A stretch of DNA of 64,000 nucleotides from Nanosyncoccus sp963544575 (GTDB lineage Bacteria > Patescibacteriota > Saccharimonadia > Saccharimonadales > Saccharimonadaceae): positions 1 to 64,000 of the forward strand of contig CAUUFZ010000004.1 of assembly GCA_963544575.1 (NCBI GenBank), read 5' to 3'. Position numbers and translations under genes: made by a program. Every line of letters begins with the position of its first letter. Within the stretch, counting starts at the first letter, position 1. The notes beneath the pieces were generated by a model. That model worked only from the letters and a program-made list of their open reading frames with translations. It was not told the origin of the DNA and did no database searches. Below, one piece after another: positions 32,657-42,100 of this stretch.

Positions 32657-33661
32657 ATGGGAAAAAATGTCGTGGAAAAAGATAAGAACAAGATTAATGA
32701 GGAAGAAGAGCTCCTCAACTCCTTTAGCTTGGACGGTGCGCCAGAGCCAGAATATGATGATTTAGTCTCGGAAGATGATTTGACAGATGAAGATCTCGAG
32801 ATTACAGCAGAGAACGTAGATCAGTTCGCGGATGACTCGGTACGTCTATATTTGCGTGAAATTGGTAAGATTCCACTACTTTCGAATGAGGAAGAAGTAG
32901 ATTTGGCCTATCGTATTGTGAAAGGCGAGAAAAAGGCCAAGGATAAAATGGTGGAAGCCAACATGCGTCTAGTGGTTTCGATTGCAAAACGTTATTCGGG
33001 TCGAGGCTTGGATTTTTTGGATTTGATTCAAGAGGGAAACACGGGACTTTTGCGTGCAGTAGAGAAGTTTGATCCGGATAAGGGATTCAAATTTTCGACT
33101 TATGCTACCTGGTGGATTCGCCAGGCGATTACGCGTGCAATCGCGGATCAGGCGAGAACGATTCGTATTCCAGTACATATGGTGGAAACGATTAACAAGG
33201 TGCTTCGTGCAACTCGTAAGTTAACGAATGAACTTAACCGTGAGCCGTCGGTGGAAGAAATTGCCAAAGAAATGGGCATGGAGCCAGAAAAAGTCGACTA
33301 CGTGATGAAGATTAAGCAAGATATAGCTTCACTTGATGCGACAGTGGGCCGCGATGGTGACGATGAGGATTCAGTACTCGGTGATTTTATCGAGGATGAA
33401 GGTCGCGTGTCGCCAGAAGATGCAGCAGCCGCGCAGATGCTAAAAGAGCAAATTGCGGAAATCCTCTCTAGCCTTTCAGAACGTGAACAAAAAGTGGTGA
33501 AGCTACGCTTTGGAATCGGTGGTGGCCGTCCACATACTTTGGAAGAAGTGGGCGCGGAGTTTTCCGTGACGCGTGAACGTATTCGTCAGATTGAAGCGAA
33601 GGCGTTGTCGAAGCTTCGTAAACACAAAGATACAAAAAAACTGCACGAATATTTACATTAA
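32657..33661 (+). CDS. rpoD: Primary sigma factor (sigma-70 family)
   Basis: The 334-residue protein has region 1.2 (DSVRLYLREIGKIPLL), region 2 (NMRLVVSIAKRY, then GFKFSTYATWWIRQAI), region 3 and region 4.2 (TRERIRQIEAKALSKLRKH). Region 1.1 is replaced by a short acidic stretch and there is no long non-conserved region. It directs RNA polymerase to TTGACA/TATAAT promoters, in line with the many TATAAT boxes in this window. A TATAAA eight bases before the ATG suggests its own message also lacks a leader. Confidence 0.96.
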   Translation: MGKNVVEKDKNKINEEEELLNSFSLDGAPEPEYDDLVSEDDLTDEDLEITAENVDQFADDSVRLYLREIGKIPLLSNEEEVDLAYRIVKGEKKAKDKMVEANMRLVVSIAKRYSGRGLDFLDLIQEGNTGLLRAVEKFDPDKGFKFSTYATWWIRQAITRAIADQARTIRIPVHMVETINKVLRATRKLTNELNREPSVEEIAKEMGMEPEKVDYVMKIKQDIASLDATVGRDGDDEDSVLGDFIEDEGRVSPEDAAAAQMLKEQIAEILSSLSEREQKVVKLRFGIGGGRPHTLEEVGAEFSVTRERIRQIEAKALSKLRKHKDTKKLHEYLH

Positions 33662-33730
33662 AATAGGGGAGCGAGTGATTTTCGAGCAGGAAACTGTGCG
33701 AAAATCACAAGATACGCTATAATAAAAGTA

Positions 33731-34129
33731 ATGAAAAACTTTTGTCAAAAATTATTAAATTTGCTACCAGTTCTCGCGATTTTTTGCGTTTCGATGGTGG
33801 CGTTTTTGCCGGTAGCAAGAGTATTCGCGGCAAGCTGTGGTGGTGTGGACACAGCAATTATTAATTGTTCGAGCAGTGATAGTGAAGAGGCTTTCTTTTC
33901 GATTATCGGTAGCGTAGTGAATATTCTAACTTACGGAGTTGGAGTCGGTGCAGTAGCTGGTTTTACCTACGTAGGTTTTCTCTATATGACTTCACAAAAT
34001 GATCCAGGAAAAATCAAAATAGCAAAAGATCGTGCAATGCAAATTGTGATTGGACTTTTGGTTTATGCTTTGATGTGGGGAATTTTGAACTTCCTTTTGC
34101 CTGGTGGTATCTACGGCAACGGGAATTAA
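33731..34129 (+). CDS. T4SS pilin-like membrane protein (isolated paralogue)
   Basis: The 132-residue protein has a signal segment ending VFA, a close cysteine pair (SCGGVDTAIINC), and two helices around the loop QNDPGKIKIAKD. It belongs to the same family as the array at the left end. TATAAT (33718-33723) lies seven bases before the ATG. It is followed directly by a lipid-kinase-like gene (one-base gap), which is an unusual partner. Confidence 0.75.
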   Translation: MKNFCQKLLNLLPVLAIFCVSMVAFLPVARVFAASCGGVDTAIINCSSSDSEEAFFSIIGSVVNILTYGVGVGAVAGFTYVGFLYMTSQNDPGKIKIAKDRAMQIVIGLLVYALMWGILNFLLPGGIYGNGN

Positions 34130-34130
34130 A

Positions 34131-35045
34131 ATGTCGAAAAAAGCCGATCTTGAACACATTAAGATTCGCCTAAAAGAACTCGCAGGGGTAAGGACGCGAG
34201 TGATTTTGGTTTGTAATTGTAAGAGTACGGGCCATAAACGCGTGGAAAAAGAAGTGGTGAAACCGCTACGTGAATTTATTTTGCAACAAAAGGGAATGAC
34301 TTTTTTGCGTTTCGATGTGGAGTCGCCGACATTGGAAGAAAATGCGGAAAGACTTTCGAAATTAATCATGGATGGTGATGTGGTGCTGACGGCGGGTGGT
34401 GATGGTACGGCAGGGATTGGCGTAAACGGTATCATGCGTTCGGGTAAGGCGGCGAAATTTTATGTAATTCCGTACGGAAATTTTAATGACATTATTCAGA
34501 TACTGAGAGGAAACTCGGGCAAACAGGTTTATCCGATTGAAGCTTTAATAGACGGGAAGCATTTTCGTTATGCTTTGGCGTATTTTACGGTAGGAATGAT
34601 GGCAGAATCGACGAAAATTTTTGATGATGAAAAAATACGCAGGAAGTTGAGAAAGTCAAAATTTAATTTAATTTTTTCTTTGAAGACACTTTTGATGTGG
34701 TTTTTTGTGAATCGTAAAAAAGATTATATTACAATTGACGGTCAAAAATATTCGGATATTCTGGTGGTGAACGGGAAAAATGTGGCGAGATTGATGAAGG
34801 GTGGGGAGTATTATTTGGGAGAAACTTTTCTCTATACGGAACAGCGTTTGAATAATTTTTTTGCCATGGTGTTTTTTATGTTGCAGGCAATGTTTAGTGG
34901 AATTCCGGGCAGGAAATTGAAAGAAAAGACGATTCATTTTGAAGAAAAACAGAGAATTTTCATTCAGTCGGAGGGGGAATATAAAGATTTAGTAGTGCAG
35001 GAAATTAGTTTTTCGAAGAGTGATAAATCAATTGAAATCTTGTAG
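34131..35045 (+). CDS. Diacylglycerol kinase-like (DAGK catalytic domain) protein
   Basis: This 304-residue protein has the family's nucleotide-binding motif GGDGTAGIGV followed by IPYGNFNDI, which matches the usual G-T-x-N-D region, and a beta-rich second domain. Members phosphorylate diacylglycerol or related lipids. The ATG at 34131 is chosen because it follows the previous TAA by one base; a GTG at 34104 would overlap the pilin gene. The canonical Thr/Asn of the GTxND motif reads Y-G-N-F-N-D here, so the substrate may differ. Confidence 0.8.
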   Translation: MSKKADLEHIKIRLKELAGVRTRVILVCNCKSTGHKRVEKEVVKPLREFILQQKGMTFLRFDVESPTLEENAERLSKLIMDGDVVLTAGGDGTAGIGVNGIMRSGKAAKFYVIPYGNFNDIIQILRGNSGKQVYPIEALIDGKHFRYALAYFTVGMMAESTKIFDDEKIRRKLRKSKFNLIFSLKTLLMWFFVNRKKDYITIDGQKYSDILVVNGKNVARLMKGGEYYLGETFLYTEQRLNNFFAMVFFMLQAMFSGIPGRKLKEKTIHFEEKQRIFIQSEGEYKDLVVQEISFSKSDKSIEIL

Positions 35046-35090
35046 GAAAAAATAAAAATTTCTATTTCGCTTATGTTATAATAAGGCTAT

Positions 35091-36137
35091 ATGAGTCTAT
35101 TACGTGGTGTGGGCGATTTCTTCGCATTGGATATTGGAACCAACTCAATTCGCATGATTCAATTGTCGGGCGACGTTGAGAAGGGTTGGGCACTGGAAAA
35201 GTTTGCCTATGTGCCGGTGGATAAAAAAATTACGATGGATGATTCGGAACAGGGTCGTAGGAAACTGGCCGAAACGATCTTGGGTGCGAAAAAGCAGGCG
35301 GGTATTACTACCAAAAATATTGCAATTGGTTTGCCGGCACGCAAAACTTACACAGCAATTATTGAAGTACCAAACGCGCCAGAAAAGGAACTAGCGAAAA
35401 CCGTTAAATACGAAGCTGATCAATATATCCCGATGGCAGTGGATGATGCAAAGATTGATTTTGCCGTGCTTGGAGTTTCGCCTAATGATAATACGAAGGC
35501 GGAAATTTTGATTTCATCCACGGATCGCGCCTATGCCGAAGAAAGACTCGAAGACATCGAAATGTTGGGCTTAAATGTGATTGCGCAGGAACCAGAACCA
35601 ATTGCGATGGTGAGAGCCTTGGCGCAGATTGGGGTGGAAGATGCGCGGATGATTATCGATTTTGGGGAAAATTCGACAGATCTCGTAGTGATGTATCTAG
35701 GGGCACCAAGATTAGTGCGCTCGATCCCAGGTGGACTTTCAGCTTTTATTAAGACCGTGGCAAATGGACTTTCAATTTCAGAAGCACAGGCAAAACAGTT
35801 TATTTTGCAGTATGGACTTTTGCAAGATCAGTTTGAGGGGAAAATTTACCAAACTCTTTCAAGTAATTTGGAAGGTTTTACGATGGAATTGGTGAAGTCG
35901 GTGCGCTTCTTCCAGAATAAATATACTGGCGCGCAATTTGGGGGGATTATTCTTTCGGGTTACGCGGGAATTATTCCGCTTATGGCAGAATATATTGAAG
36001 CGAAGACGGGTATTTCGACGATTCAGGGTAATCCATGGCAATATGTACGCGTAAATGAGCAGCAACAAAAATTACTACTTCCAGTAGCCTCGGAATTCGG
36101 AGTGGCAATCGGTCTGGCAGAAAGGAGCAATGACTAA
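35091..36137 (+). CDS. pilM: Type IV pilus assembly protein PilM
   Basis: This actin-like ATPase of 348 residues begins FFALDIGTNSIRMIQL, the phosphate-1 loop, and has the IIDFGENSTDLVVMY phosphate-2 loop. PilM sits on the cytoplasmic face and binds the N-terminal tail of PilN, linking the motor to the envelope complex. It opens the pilus operon: TATAAT at 35077-35082 lies eight bases before the ATG. Its stop overlaps the next gene (TAATG). Confidence 0.93.
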   Translation: MSLLRGVGDFFALDIGTNSIRMIQLSGDVEKGWALEKFAYVPVDKKITMDDSEQGRRKLAETILGAKKQAGITTKNIAIGLPARKTYTAIIEVPNAPEKELAKTVKYEADQYIPMAVDDAKIDFAVLGVSPNDNTKAEILISSTDRAYAEERLEDIEMLGLNVIAQEPEPIAMVRALAQIGVEDARMIIDFGENSTDLVVMYLGAPRLVRSIPGGLSAFIKTVANGLSISEAQAKQFILQYGLLQDQFEGKIYQTLSSNLEGFTMELVKSVRFFQNKYTGAQFGGIILSGYAGIIPLMAEYIEAKTGISTIQGNPWQYVRVNEQQQKLLLPVASEFGVAIGLAERSND

Positions 36138-37642
36138 TGAAAAAAATCGATTTTAAAACCATGCATCTTTCTGATATTCCTGATGTCATTAAAAGTATTT
36201 TTACTGGTGAAACCGATAATGAAATGATGACGGGGCAAACTGGTAAATATGAAATTAACTTGGTGCCAGATATCAAGACGGATATGCTGAAGTTAATGAA
36301 GCTACGTAACATGATTGTGTTTGGTTGTGTGGTGGTGATCATTGCTTCATCGGTTTTTACCGCGTTTCTGGCGATTTTTAAGGGCGCCCAGGATTTGACA
36401 ATTGCAAGTCAGGGGAAGCACATCGAGAATCTTTCAAATACAATTAACCAATATTCGGAATTGCCAGATTTCTTAAATATCCAAGATCAATTGGCAAAAT
36501 TGAAATCGATTAACGATAACCGTTCAGTGTTGTCGCGAGTTTTTCCGGTGTTAAAAAATCTTTTTCCAACCAATAAAGACACGATTAAGATTTCGGATTT
36601 AAATGTGAATCTTTCGACTTCGACGATTAATTTCGATGCGCAGGCAAATGCGGGGGAAGAACCATATATCGATTATCGCGTGCTTGAGTCATTTAAGAAA
36701 TCGGTGAATTTGATGAAATATGATTATGGTCGTTACGTGGATGCACAGGGGAATTTGATTCCATCACGTTGTATCGAGGAAACGGATGCGGCGGGTAATA
36801 TTTTGACCGATAATGGCAATACTTATGCGATTTGGAAGCGCGGTCTAACAGATTGTGATCCTTCACGAAATGATCATCAAAAGAAATCAGCTTTGACTCA
36901 GTCAAATAATAATTCGAATGTTTCGAACACAAACTTAAAGAGTGATTTTGGCAAAGTAAAAGCTAAATCAAATGTTTCGGACGACGTCGAGCATGTGGAA
37001 AATACGGAAAAGAGTGGCAATGTAGAGAGTAATGGCGATGTGGTCGAGACAGACATTCAGACAATTATTCCAGATGAAAAGATTTGGCGTAGCCCACTAT
37101 TTGATCTTTGGTATAAGCACGAAAAAATGCGTACGGCGGATGACGGAATTCAAGATACGCTTGATACCAACGCAGAAGTTTCAGAATCAGAAGTGAATGG
37201 CGTAAAGACCCGCACGCAAAAAATTAAGAATGTGAAAAATTACATTTATACACCTTCGATGGGATTGGACGGTAAAATTTCTAGCGTGCCACATTTTGAA
37301 AGTAGCTGTATTACTTATAAGGGCGAAAAGAACGGCGATAATGTGAAATGGTCGGCAGAGAACAAATGTTTAATGGTGCCAAAAGGTATCCGTGTGACGG
37401 ATTCTTCGAACGGTCGTGACTCAAGCTCAAACTTAGTACTTCGTTTTTCGACGATTATCAATGTAGATCCAGAGCTCTTTAAGTTTACGAACAAGCACAT
37501 TTTAACATTTGGCCCTTCTGGTCAAAACGTGACCGACTCTTATCTCCAGGTGGAAGGCATGTTTGCTGCACCAGCCAAGGATTGTGCAAAAGATGATGCG
37601 GAATGTGTGGGGCAAAAAACTTCAGCAGGAACAAACAATTAA
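36137..37642 (+). CDS. pilN: PilN-like pilus assembly protein, enlarged
   Basis: The N-terminal cytoplasmic segment contains EINLVPDI, matching the INLLP tail that binds PilM. One membrane helix follows (about 58-81) and then a large outer domain. Normal PilN has about 200 residues; this has 501, with a Ser/Asn/Lys-rich insertion in the middle (about 250-310) and four or more cysteines towards the C-terminus. Position between pilM and a PilO-like gene supports the assignment. The extra domain is unexplained and may interact with the outer envelope or host. Confidence 0.75.
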   Translation: MKKIDFKTMHLSDIPDVIKSIFTGETDNEMMTGQTGKYEINLVPDIKTDMLKLMKLRNMIVFGCVVVIIASSVFTAFLAIFKGAQDLTIASQGKHIENLSNTINQYSELPDFLNIQDQLAKLKSINDNRSVLSRVFPVLKNLFPTNKDTIKISDLNVNLSTSTINFDAQANAGEEPYIDYRVLESFKKSVNLMKYDYGRYVDAQGNLIPSRCIEETDAAGNILTDNGNTYAIWKRGLTDCDPSRNDHQKKSALTQSNNNSNVSNTNLKSDFGKVKAKSNVSDDVEHVENTEKSGNVESNGDVVETDIQTIIPDEKIWRSPLFDLWYKHEKMRTADDGIQDTLDTNAEVSESEVNGVKTRTQKIKNVKNYIYTPSMGLDGKISSVPHFESSCITYKGEKNGDNVKWSAENKCLMVPKGIRVTDSSNGRDSSSNLVLRFSTIINVDPELFKFTNKHILTFGPSGQNVTDSYLQVEGMFAAPAKDCAKDDAECVGQKTSAGTNN

Positions 37643-37654
37643 AGAAGGTAAAAA

Positions 37655-38641
37655 ATGAGTGAATTAATTTTAACTAAACGCGTACGAATTAATAAAATTA
37701 GGCAACAAATTACCTTGATTGTTTTGGCGGCTTCGGTCTGTTTCGGAGTTTGTTTGGTGCTTTCAGTTTACTTCATTAAATATATGAGTTTTAATAGCAA
37801 AGTAATTGCGGCGCGAGATACTTCCATCAATAATTATTATCAGACGATTAAGAATGTGGGTATTTGTGAAGATGCCGATAAGGATGGTAAATATAACGAT
37901 AAAGAGCTAGCGAAATGTGACCCAAATAAGGTGGATGTTTCGAAGATGGCAAATACTTTGCGTTACAACGCTTTGGTGACGATGGCAAATAATACAAATT
38001 TGGAATCGATTGCGAGAGACGGTCAAAAGAGCTGTTTTGATGAAAACAAAAATCGCATCGATTATTCGAAGTTGTATTTGAATTCAAAAACCGATAACGA
38101 AAAAGCTTACAATCTCAATATGATTAAGATGTGTTCGGCTCTAAGGGTAATTCCAGATGCCTTGCCAGCACAAAAGAATGATGAGGCACTTTTAGCTTCA
38201 ATTAATCAGATTTTCCTCTTGTCAGGATTTGAGCCGGAACAATTGTCACCAGGGAATTCTTATAAGAATAGTGGAATTGTCGGTGTCTCAACGATCCCAG
38301 TTTCGATTTCGGTGAAGAAAGACGAAAAAGATACGATGAAAGTGCTCTCGAATTTGGAAAAATCCATTCGTTCATTCAATATTGAAAGTGCGCAGATTAA
38401 ATGGAGTTCGAATTTGACCACAAATTCTTCGAGACTTGAATTAACGGCTCAAGGCGCGGCTTATTACACGAAGGGTGCGGCGGTTCGTGAAAAAGACTCG
38501 ACGGTTTATGCTTCGGGTAAGGCTCGTACACAAGAGTCGAAAGATAAGGCAGACGCGGCAGCAAAGAAGAAGGCAGAAGAAAAAGCCAAGAAGCAGGCGG
38601 AAGAAGAAAAGAAAAAGCAGGAAAAGGAGGACGAGAAATGA
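37655..38641 (+). CDS. pilO: PilO-like pilus protein with Cys-flanked EF-hand-type loop
   Basis: The 328-residue protein has one N-terminal membrane helix (about 19-44). An outer domain contains CEDADKDGKYNDKELAKC at residues 71-88, whose Asp73, Asp75, Asp77, Gly78 and Glu84 fit a 12-residue EF-hand calcium loop. A middle domain (about 170-265) has the PilO-like alternation TIPVSISV..LEKSIRSF. The C-terminal tail is Lys/Glu/Ala-rich. It overlaps the next gene by ATGA. PilO is assigned by position and topology. Confidence 0.65.
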   Translation: MSELILTKRVRINKIRQQITLIVLAASVCFGVCLVLSVYFIKYMSFNSKVIAARDTSINNYYQTIKNVGICEDADKDGKYNDKELAKCDPNKVDVSKMANTLRYNALVTMANNTNLESIARDGQKSCFDENKNRIDYSKLYLNSKTDNEKAYNLNMIKMCSALRVIPDALPAQKNDEALLASINQIFLLSGFEPEQLSPGNSYKNSGIVGVSTIPVSISVKKDEKDTMKVLSNLEKSIRSFNIESAQIKWSSNLTTNSSRLELTAQGAAYYTKGAAVREKDSTVYASGKARTQESKDKADAAAKKKAEEKAKKQAEEEKKKQEKEDEK

Positions 38642-39141
38642 GACGCTCAGACATCTTCACGGTAACTTTTGTAGCGAGCGTGGGGGTCTTACTAACATTT
38701 ATCGCTTGTAGTTTCTTGCTGGGCGATCCAGATACGCGTTATTTGAAACATAAGACGATTGGTAAAATTACGGCAGATTTGACGAGTCCTGATCCGGAAG
38801 TCTTCAATGTGGATGCGATTAATCCAACGGTAGAAGTTTACGTGGGTAGTTGTGAAGACGTGGACCGTAACGGAATTTTGGACCGCGCTGAGTTAGTGGC
38901 TTGTGGTCGTGCAACACCAGAAACGGCAGCGGAAGAAGAAAAGAAAGAGAAAGACGCAGAAAAGAAAAAAGAAGAAGCCGAAAAAACTTCTGACGATGAA
39001 AATGAAGATTCTAAGACGAAGGCAGATTCGGATAAAACTTCTGAAGGTGAAAATAAATCGAAAAATGAAGCTTCAGATAAGACTTCTGGAAATAATTCAA
39101 CCTCGACGAATCAAACTTCAGAAACTAAGAAAGAAAATTAA
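38638..39141 (+). CDS. Small pilus-operon membrane protein with Cys-flanked EF-hand-type loop
   Basis: This 167-residue protein has a membrane helix (about 8-29). A short outer domain contains CEDVDRNGILDRAELVAC at residues 72-89, a good EF-hand-type loop between two cysteines with the same 17-residue spacing as in the preceding gene. A Lys/Glu/Ser-rich disordered tail follows. It could be a PilP analogue by position, but no similarity was seen. The previous gene's stop overlaps its start. Confidence 0.65.
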   Translation: MRRSDIFTVTFVASVGVLLTFIACSFLLGDPDTRYLKHKTIGKITADLTSPDPEVFNVDAINPTVEVYVGSCEDVDRNGILDRAELVACGRATPETAAEEEKKEKDAEKKKEEAEKTSDDENEDSKTKADSDKTSEGENKSKNEASDKTSGNNSTSTNQTSETKKEN

Positions 39142-39152
39142 AGGAAAAGATT

Positions 39153-40904
39153 TTGTTTACACATGACTCGCAAGAAAAAGTAATTCAGCTCTTGATTAAA
39201 GAAGGGTTGGTTTTTGAGTCGGATGTAAAAAGAGTAGTAGAAGAGGCAGAAAAACGTAAGCAGCCACTACTAGCGAATTTGGTAGCGCAAAAAATTTGCG
39301 ATGCAGAAACAATTTCGCATGCTACGGCGGTAATTATGAATGTGCCGTATGTGAGTCTGCATAACGTGAAAATGGACCGTGAGATTTTGACTTTACTGCC
39401 TTATGATGTGGTTTCGAGATTAATGGTGGTGCCGCTGGGGGAGAAAAACGGGGTTCTGTATGTGGCGATGCTGGATGTGTCAAACGTGCAGCAGATTGAT
39501 TATCTTTCGACTTTGACTCAGAAGCAAATTCGCGGTATGGTGGCCAGCGAAGCTGGGATTAAAAGTGCGATTGCTCAGTATCAGGGCGATTTTCGGGCAG
39601 TAGAAAAAGCAGTTAAAAGTAGCGACGAGGAAGATGCGAATTCTTCGAGTGTAAAAACCATTACACAGGATTCGCCGATTTCGAAAGCTTTGACTACAAT
39701 TTTGGATTATGCGACGAAGACTAAGGCTTCGGATATTCATATTGAACCACTGGAAGCGGCCTTAGTGGTGCGCTGTCGCATCGACGGTGTGCTTCGTAAG
39801 GTGATGGAACTGCCGAAATCGATTGAACCAGCTTTAGTTTCAAGAATTAAGATTTTAGCGAACTTGAAAATTGATGAACACCGCGTGCCACAAGACGGTC
39901 AGTTTACGGTGTCGGTGGAAGGCACGGAAATTGATTTACGTATCGCGGTTTCGCCAGTGATTTGGGGTGAACAGGTGGTGATTCGTATTTTGGATAAAAG
40001 TGGTACGACGCTCGATATTGAACAAATGGGGATGACCGGGCATGCATTGGCGATGGTGCAGCGGGGAATCGAACGCCCGAATGGAATGATTTTAACTTCT
40101 GGTCCGACCGGCTCTGGTAAGTCGACCACGCTGTATGCTTTGATTAAAAGAATTAAATCGGACAAAATTAACATCGTGACCCTGGAAGATCCGGTCGAAT
40201 ATAAGATGGACGGGGTGAACCAAATTCAGGTGAATGTGGATGCGGGTTTAACTTTTGCGGCAGGCCTGCGTAGTATTTTGCGTCAAGACCCAGATGTAGT
40301 GATGGTGGGGGAAATTCGTGATGCGGAGACGGCAAACCTAGCCGTGCAGGCATCACTCACGGGACATTTGGTATTTTCGACTTTGCACACCAACTCGGCG
40401 GCAGGTATTTTGCCAAGGCTTCTGGATATGGGGATTGAGCCATTTCTTTTGGCTTCAACTTTGAATACAGTAATCGGCCAGCGTTTGGTGAGGCGAGTGG
40501 CGCCGAAACGAGAAGTGGTGCATTCGACAGAAATGGAAACCAAACAAATTAATGATTTGGTGGCGAAATTATTGCCACAAAGCCAAGAACAAGTGGCGAT
40601 GGTGTCGGAAGATTTGGGTTATCCAGGGCTTCCAGTAGTGAATCAGAACGGCTACTCGATGATGAGGGGAATTGATGAAAGGGAAACACCGGGTGGATAT
40701 AAGGGGCGTGCGGGTCTTTATGAAACAATTGAGATTGATGATGATATTCAGAAATTAATTGTAAAGCGTGCGACATCTTCGGAAATTATGCAGCTCGCGA
40801 AAGAAAAAGGGACTTTGACGATGCGACAAGACGGAATGTTAAAGGCGCTAACTGGGGTGACGACCGTAAGTGAGGTGAACCGCGTAGCATCAGATTTGGC
40901 GTAG
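39153..40904 (+). CDS. pilB: Type IV pilus extension ATPase PilB (GspE family)
   Basis: The 583-residue ATPase has an N-terminal MshEN-like domain (about 1-150), Walker A GPTGSGKSTTLY, the Asp box VTLEDPVEY, Walker B DPDVVMVGEIRD and the His box TGHLVFSTLHTNSA. It drives pilin polymerisation. The start is TTG, preceded by AAAGGA. The zinc-binding tetracysteine motif usually found after the His box is missing: RRVAPKRE stands where a CxxC is expected, although GYKGRAGLYE remains. Confidence 0.92.
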   Translation: MFTHDSQEKVIQLLIKEGLVFESDVKRVVEEAEKRKQPLLANLVAQKICDAETISHATAVIMNVPYVSLHNVKMDREILTLLPYDVVSRLMVVPLGEKNGVLYVAMLDVSNVQQIDYLSTLTQKQIRGMVASEAGIKSAIAQYQGDFRAVEKAVKSSDEEDANSSSVKTITQDSPISKALTTILDYATKTKASDIHIEPLEAALVVRCRIDGVLRKVMELPKSIEPALVSRIKILANLKIDEHRVPQDGQFTVSVEGTEIDLRIAVSPVIWGEQVVIRILDKSGTTLDIEQMGMTGHALAMVQRGIERPNGMILTSGPTGSGKSTTLYALIKRIKSDKINIVTLEDPVEYKMDGVNQIQVNVDAGLTFAAGLRSILRQDPDVVMVGEIRDAETANLAVQASLTGHLVFSTLHTNSAAGILPRLLDMGIEPFLLASTLNTVIGQRLVRRVAPKREVVHSTEMETKQINDLVAKLLPQSQEQVAMVSEDLGYPGLPVVNQNGYSMMRGIDERETPGGYKGRAGLYETIEIDDDIQKLIVKRATSSEIMQLAKEKGTLTMRQDGMLKALTGVTTVSEVNRVASDLA

Positions 40905-40948
40905 TGAAGATAAAAAAGTTTATGGTAAAATAAAGATAAGAGGTAAAT

Positions 40949-42100
40949 ATGCAAGAAAATCAAGCACAGACGAGCGTACGTTCAGCAGCCGCAGCACAGG
41001 CCGCCGCAGCCGCTTCATCACCAACTGCCGTGCCAACTTCGGTGAAAATTGAAACATTATTAGAGGCTTGTATTAAGCACGGGGCTTCAGATTTGCATAT
41101 TCAGGTGGGGTTGCCACCAATTTTACGTATTGATGGTTCACTGGTGCCAATCCCAAATACGCCGATTTTGACGACGGAGATTGTCGACACCTTGATTTTC
41201 TCGACTTTGGACTCGATGCAACGTGAAACTTTGGCGAAAGATAAGGAATTTGATTATTCATTTGCTTTTGGAGAGATTGCGCGTTTTCGTGTGAACGCTT
41301 TTAATGAAAAAGGGCATCTCGCGGCGGCATTTCGTTTGATTCCGACCAAGATGCCAACGATTGAAGAATTGGGTATGCCACAGGTGATTTCAGGTTTTGC
41401 AGATTATCCACGTGGTTTGGTTTTGGTGACGGGGCCGACCGGTTCTGGTAAATCGACCACACTGGCGGCAATTATCAATAAGATTAATAGTGAAAAATCG
41501 GTGCATATTTTGACAATTGAAGACCCGATCGAATTTACACATAAATCGAAGCGAAGTTTGGTGGCACAACGTGAAGTGCATTATGACACCTATTCGTTTA
41601 GTCGAGCTTTGAAGTCGGCTCTACGCGAAGACCCAGACGTGGTGCTACTCGGTGAGATGCGCGACCTCGAGACAATTAGTGCGGCAATTACGATTGCGGA
41701 AACTGGTCACTTGGTGTTCGCGACATTACATACCAACTCAGCGGCGCAATCAGTGGACCGTATGATTGACGTGTTCCCAGCCGAACAACAACCACAAATT
41801 CGTTCACAGCTGGCGGGGATTTTGATGGCGGTTTGTTCACAACGTCTAGTGCCAGCGATCGGTGGTGGCCGTGTTTGTGCGGCAGAAATTATGGTGGCGA
41901 ATACGGCAATTCGTTCGATTATCCGTGAAGGTAAAACTCACCAACTGGATACGGCAATCCAAACTGGTGCTTCAGAAGGAATGCAGACCATGGATCGTAC
42001 CTTGGCGAAATTAGTCCAACAGGGAACGGTGACTTATGATAGTGCAAGAGAATATGCAGTGGACGTGCGTGAATTTGAAAGGATTGTGAAAGGCGCCTAA
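40949..42100 (+). CDS. pilT: Type IV pilus retraction ATPase PilT
   Basis: The 383-residue protein has an Ala-rich N-terminal extension (about 8-30), then the PilT core: Walker A GPTGSGKSTTLAA, the Asp box LTIEDPIEF, Walker B DPDVVLLGEMRD and the His box TGHLVFATLHTNSA. PilT depolymerises the pilus and produces twitching motility or DNA uptake. AGAGG precedes the ATG and the stop overlaps pilC (TAATG). Having both PilB and PilT implies a retractable pilus. Confidence 0.93.
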   Translation: MQENQAQTSVRSAAAAQAAAAASSPTAVPTSVKIETLLEACIKHGASDLHIQVGLPPILRIDGSLVPIPNTPILTTEIVDTLIFSTLDSMQRETLAKDKEFDYSFAFGEIARFRVNAFNEKGHLAAAFRLIPTKMPTIEELGMPQVISGFADYPRGLVLVTGPTGSGKSTTLAAIINKINSEKSVHILTIEDPIEFTHKSKRSLVAQREVHYDTYSFSRALKSALREDPDVVLLGEMRDLETISAAITIAETGHLVFATLHTNSAAQSVDRMIDVFPAEQQPQIRSQLAGILMAVCSQRLVPAIGGGRVCAAEIMVANTAIRSIIREGKTHQLDTAIQTGASEGMQTMDRTLAKLVQQGTVTYDSAREYAVDVREFERIVKGA

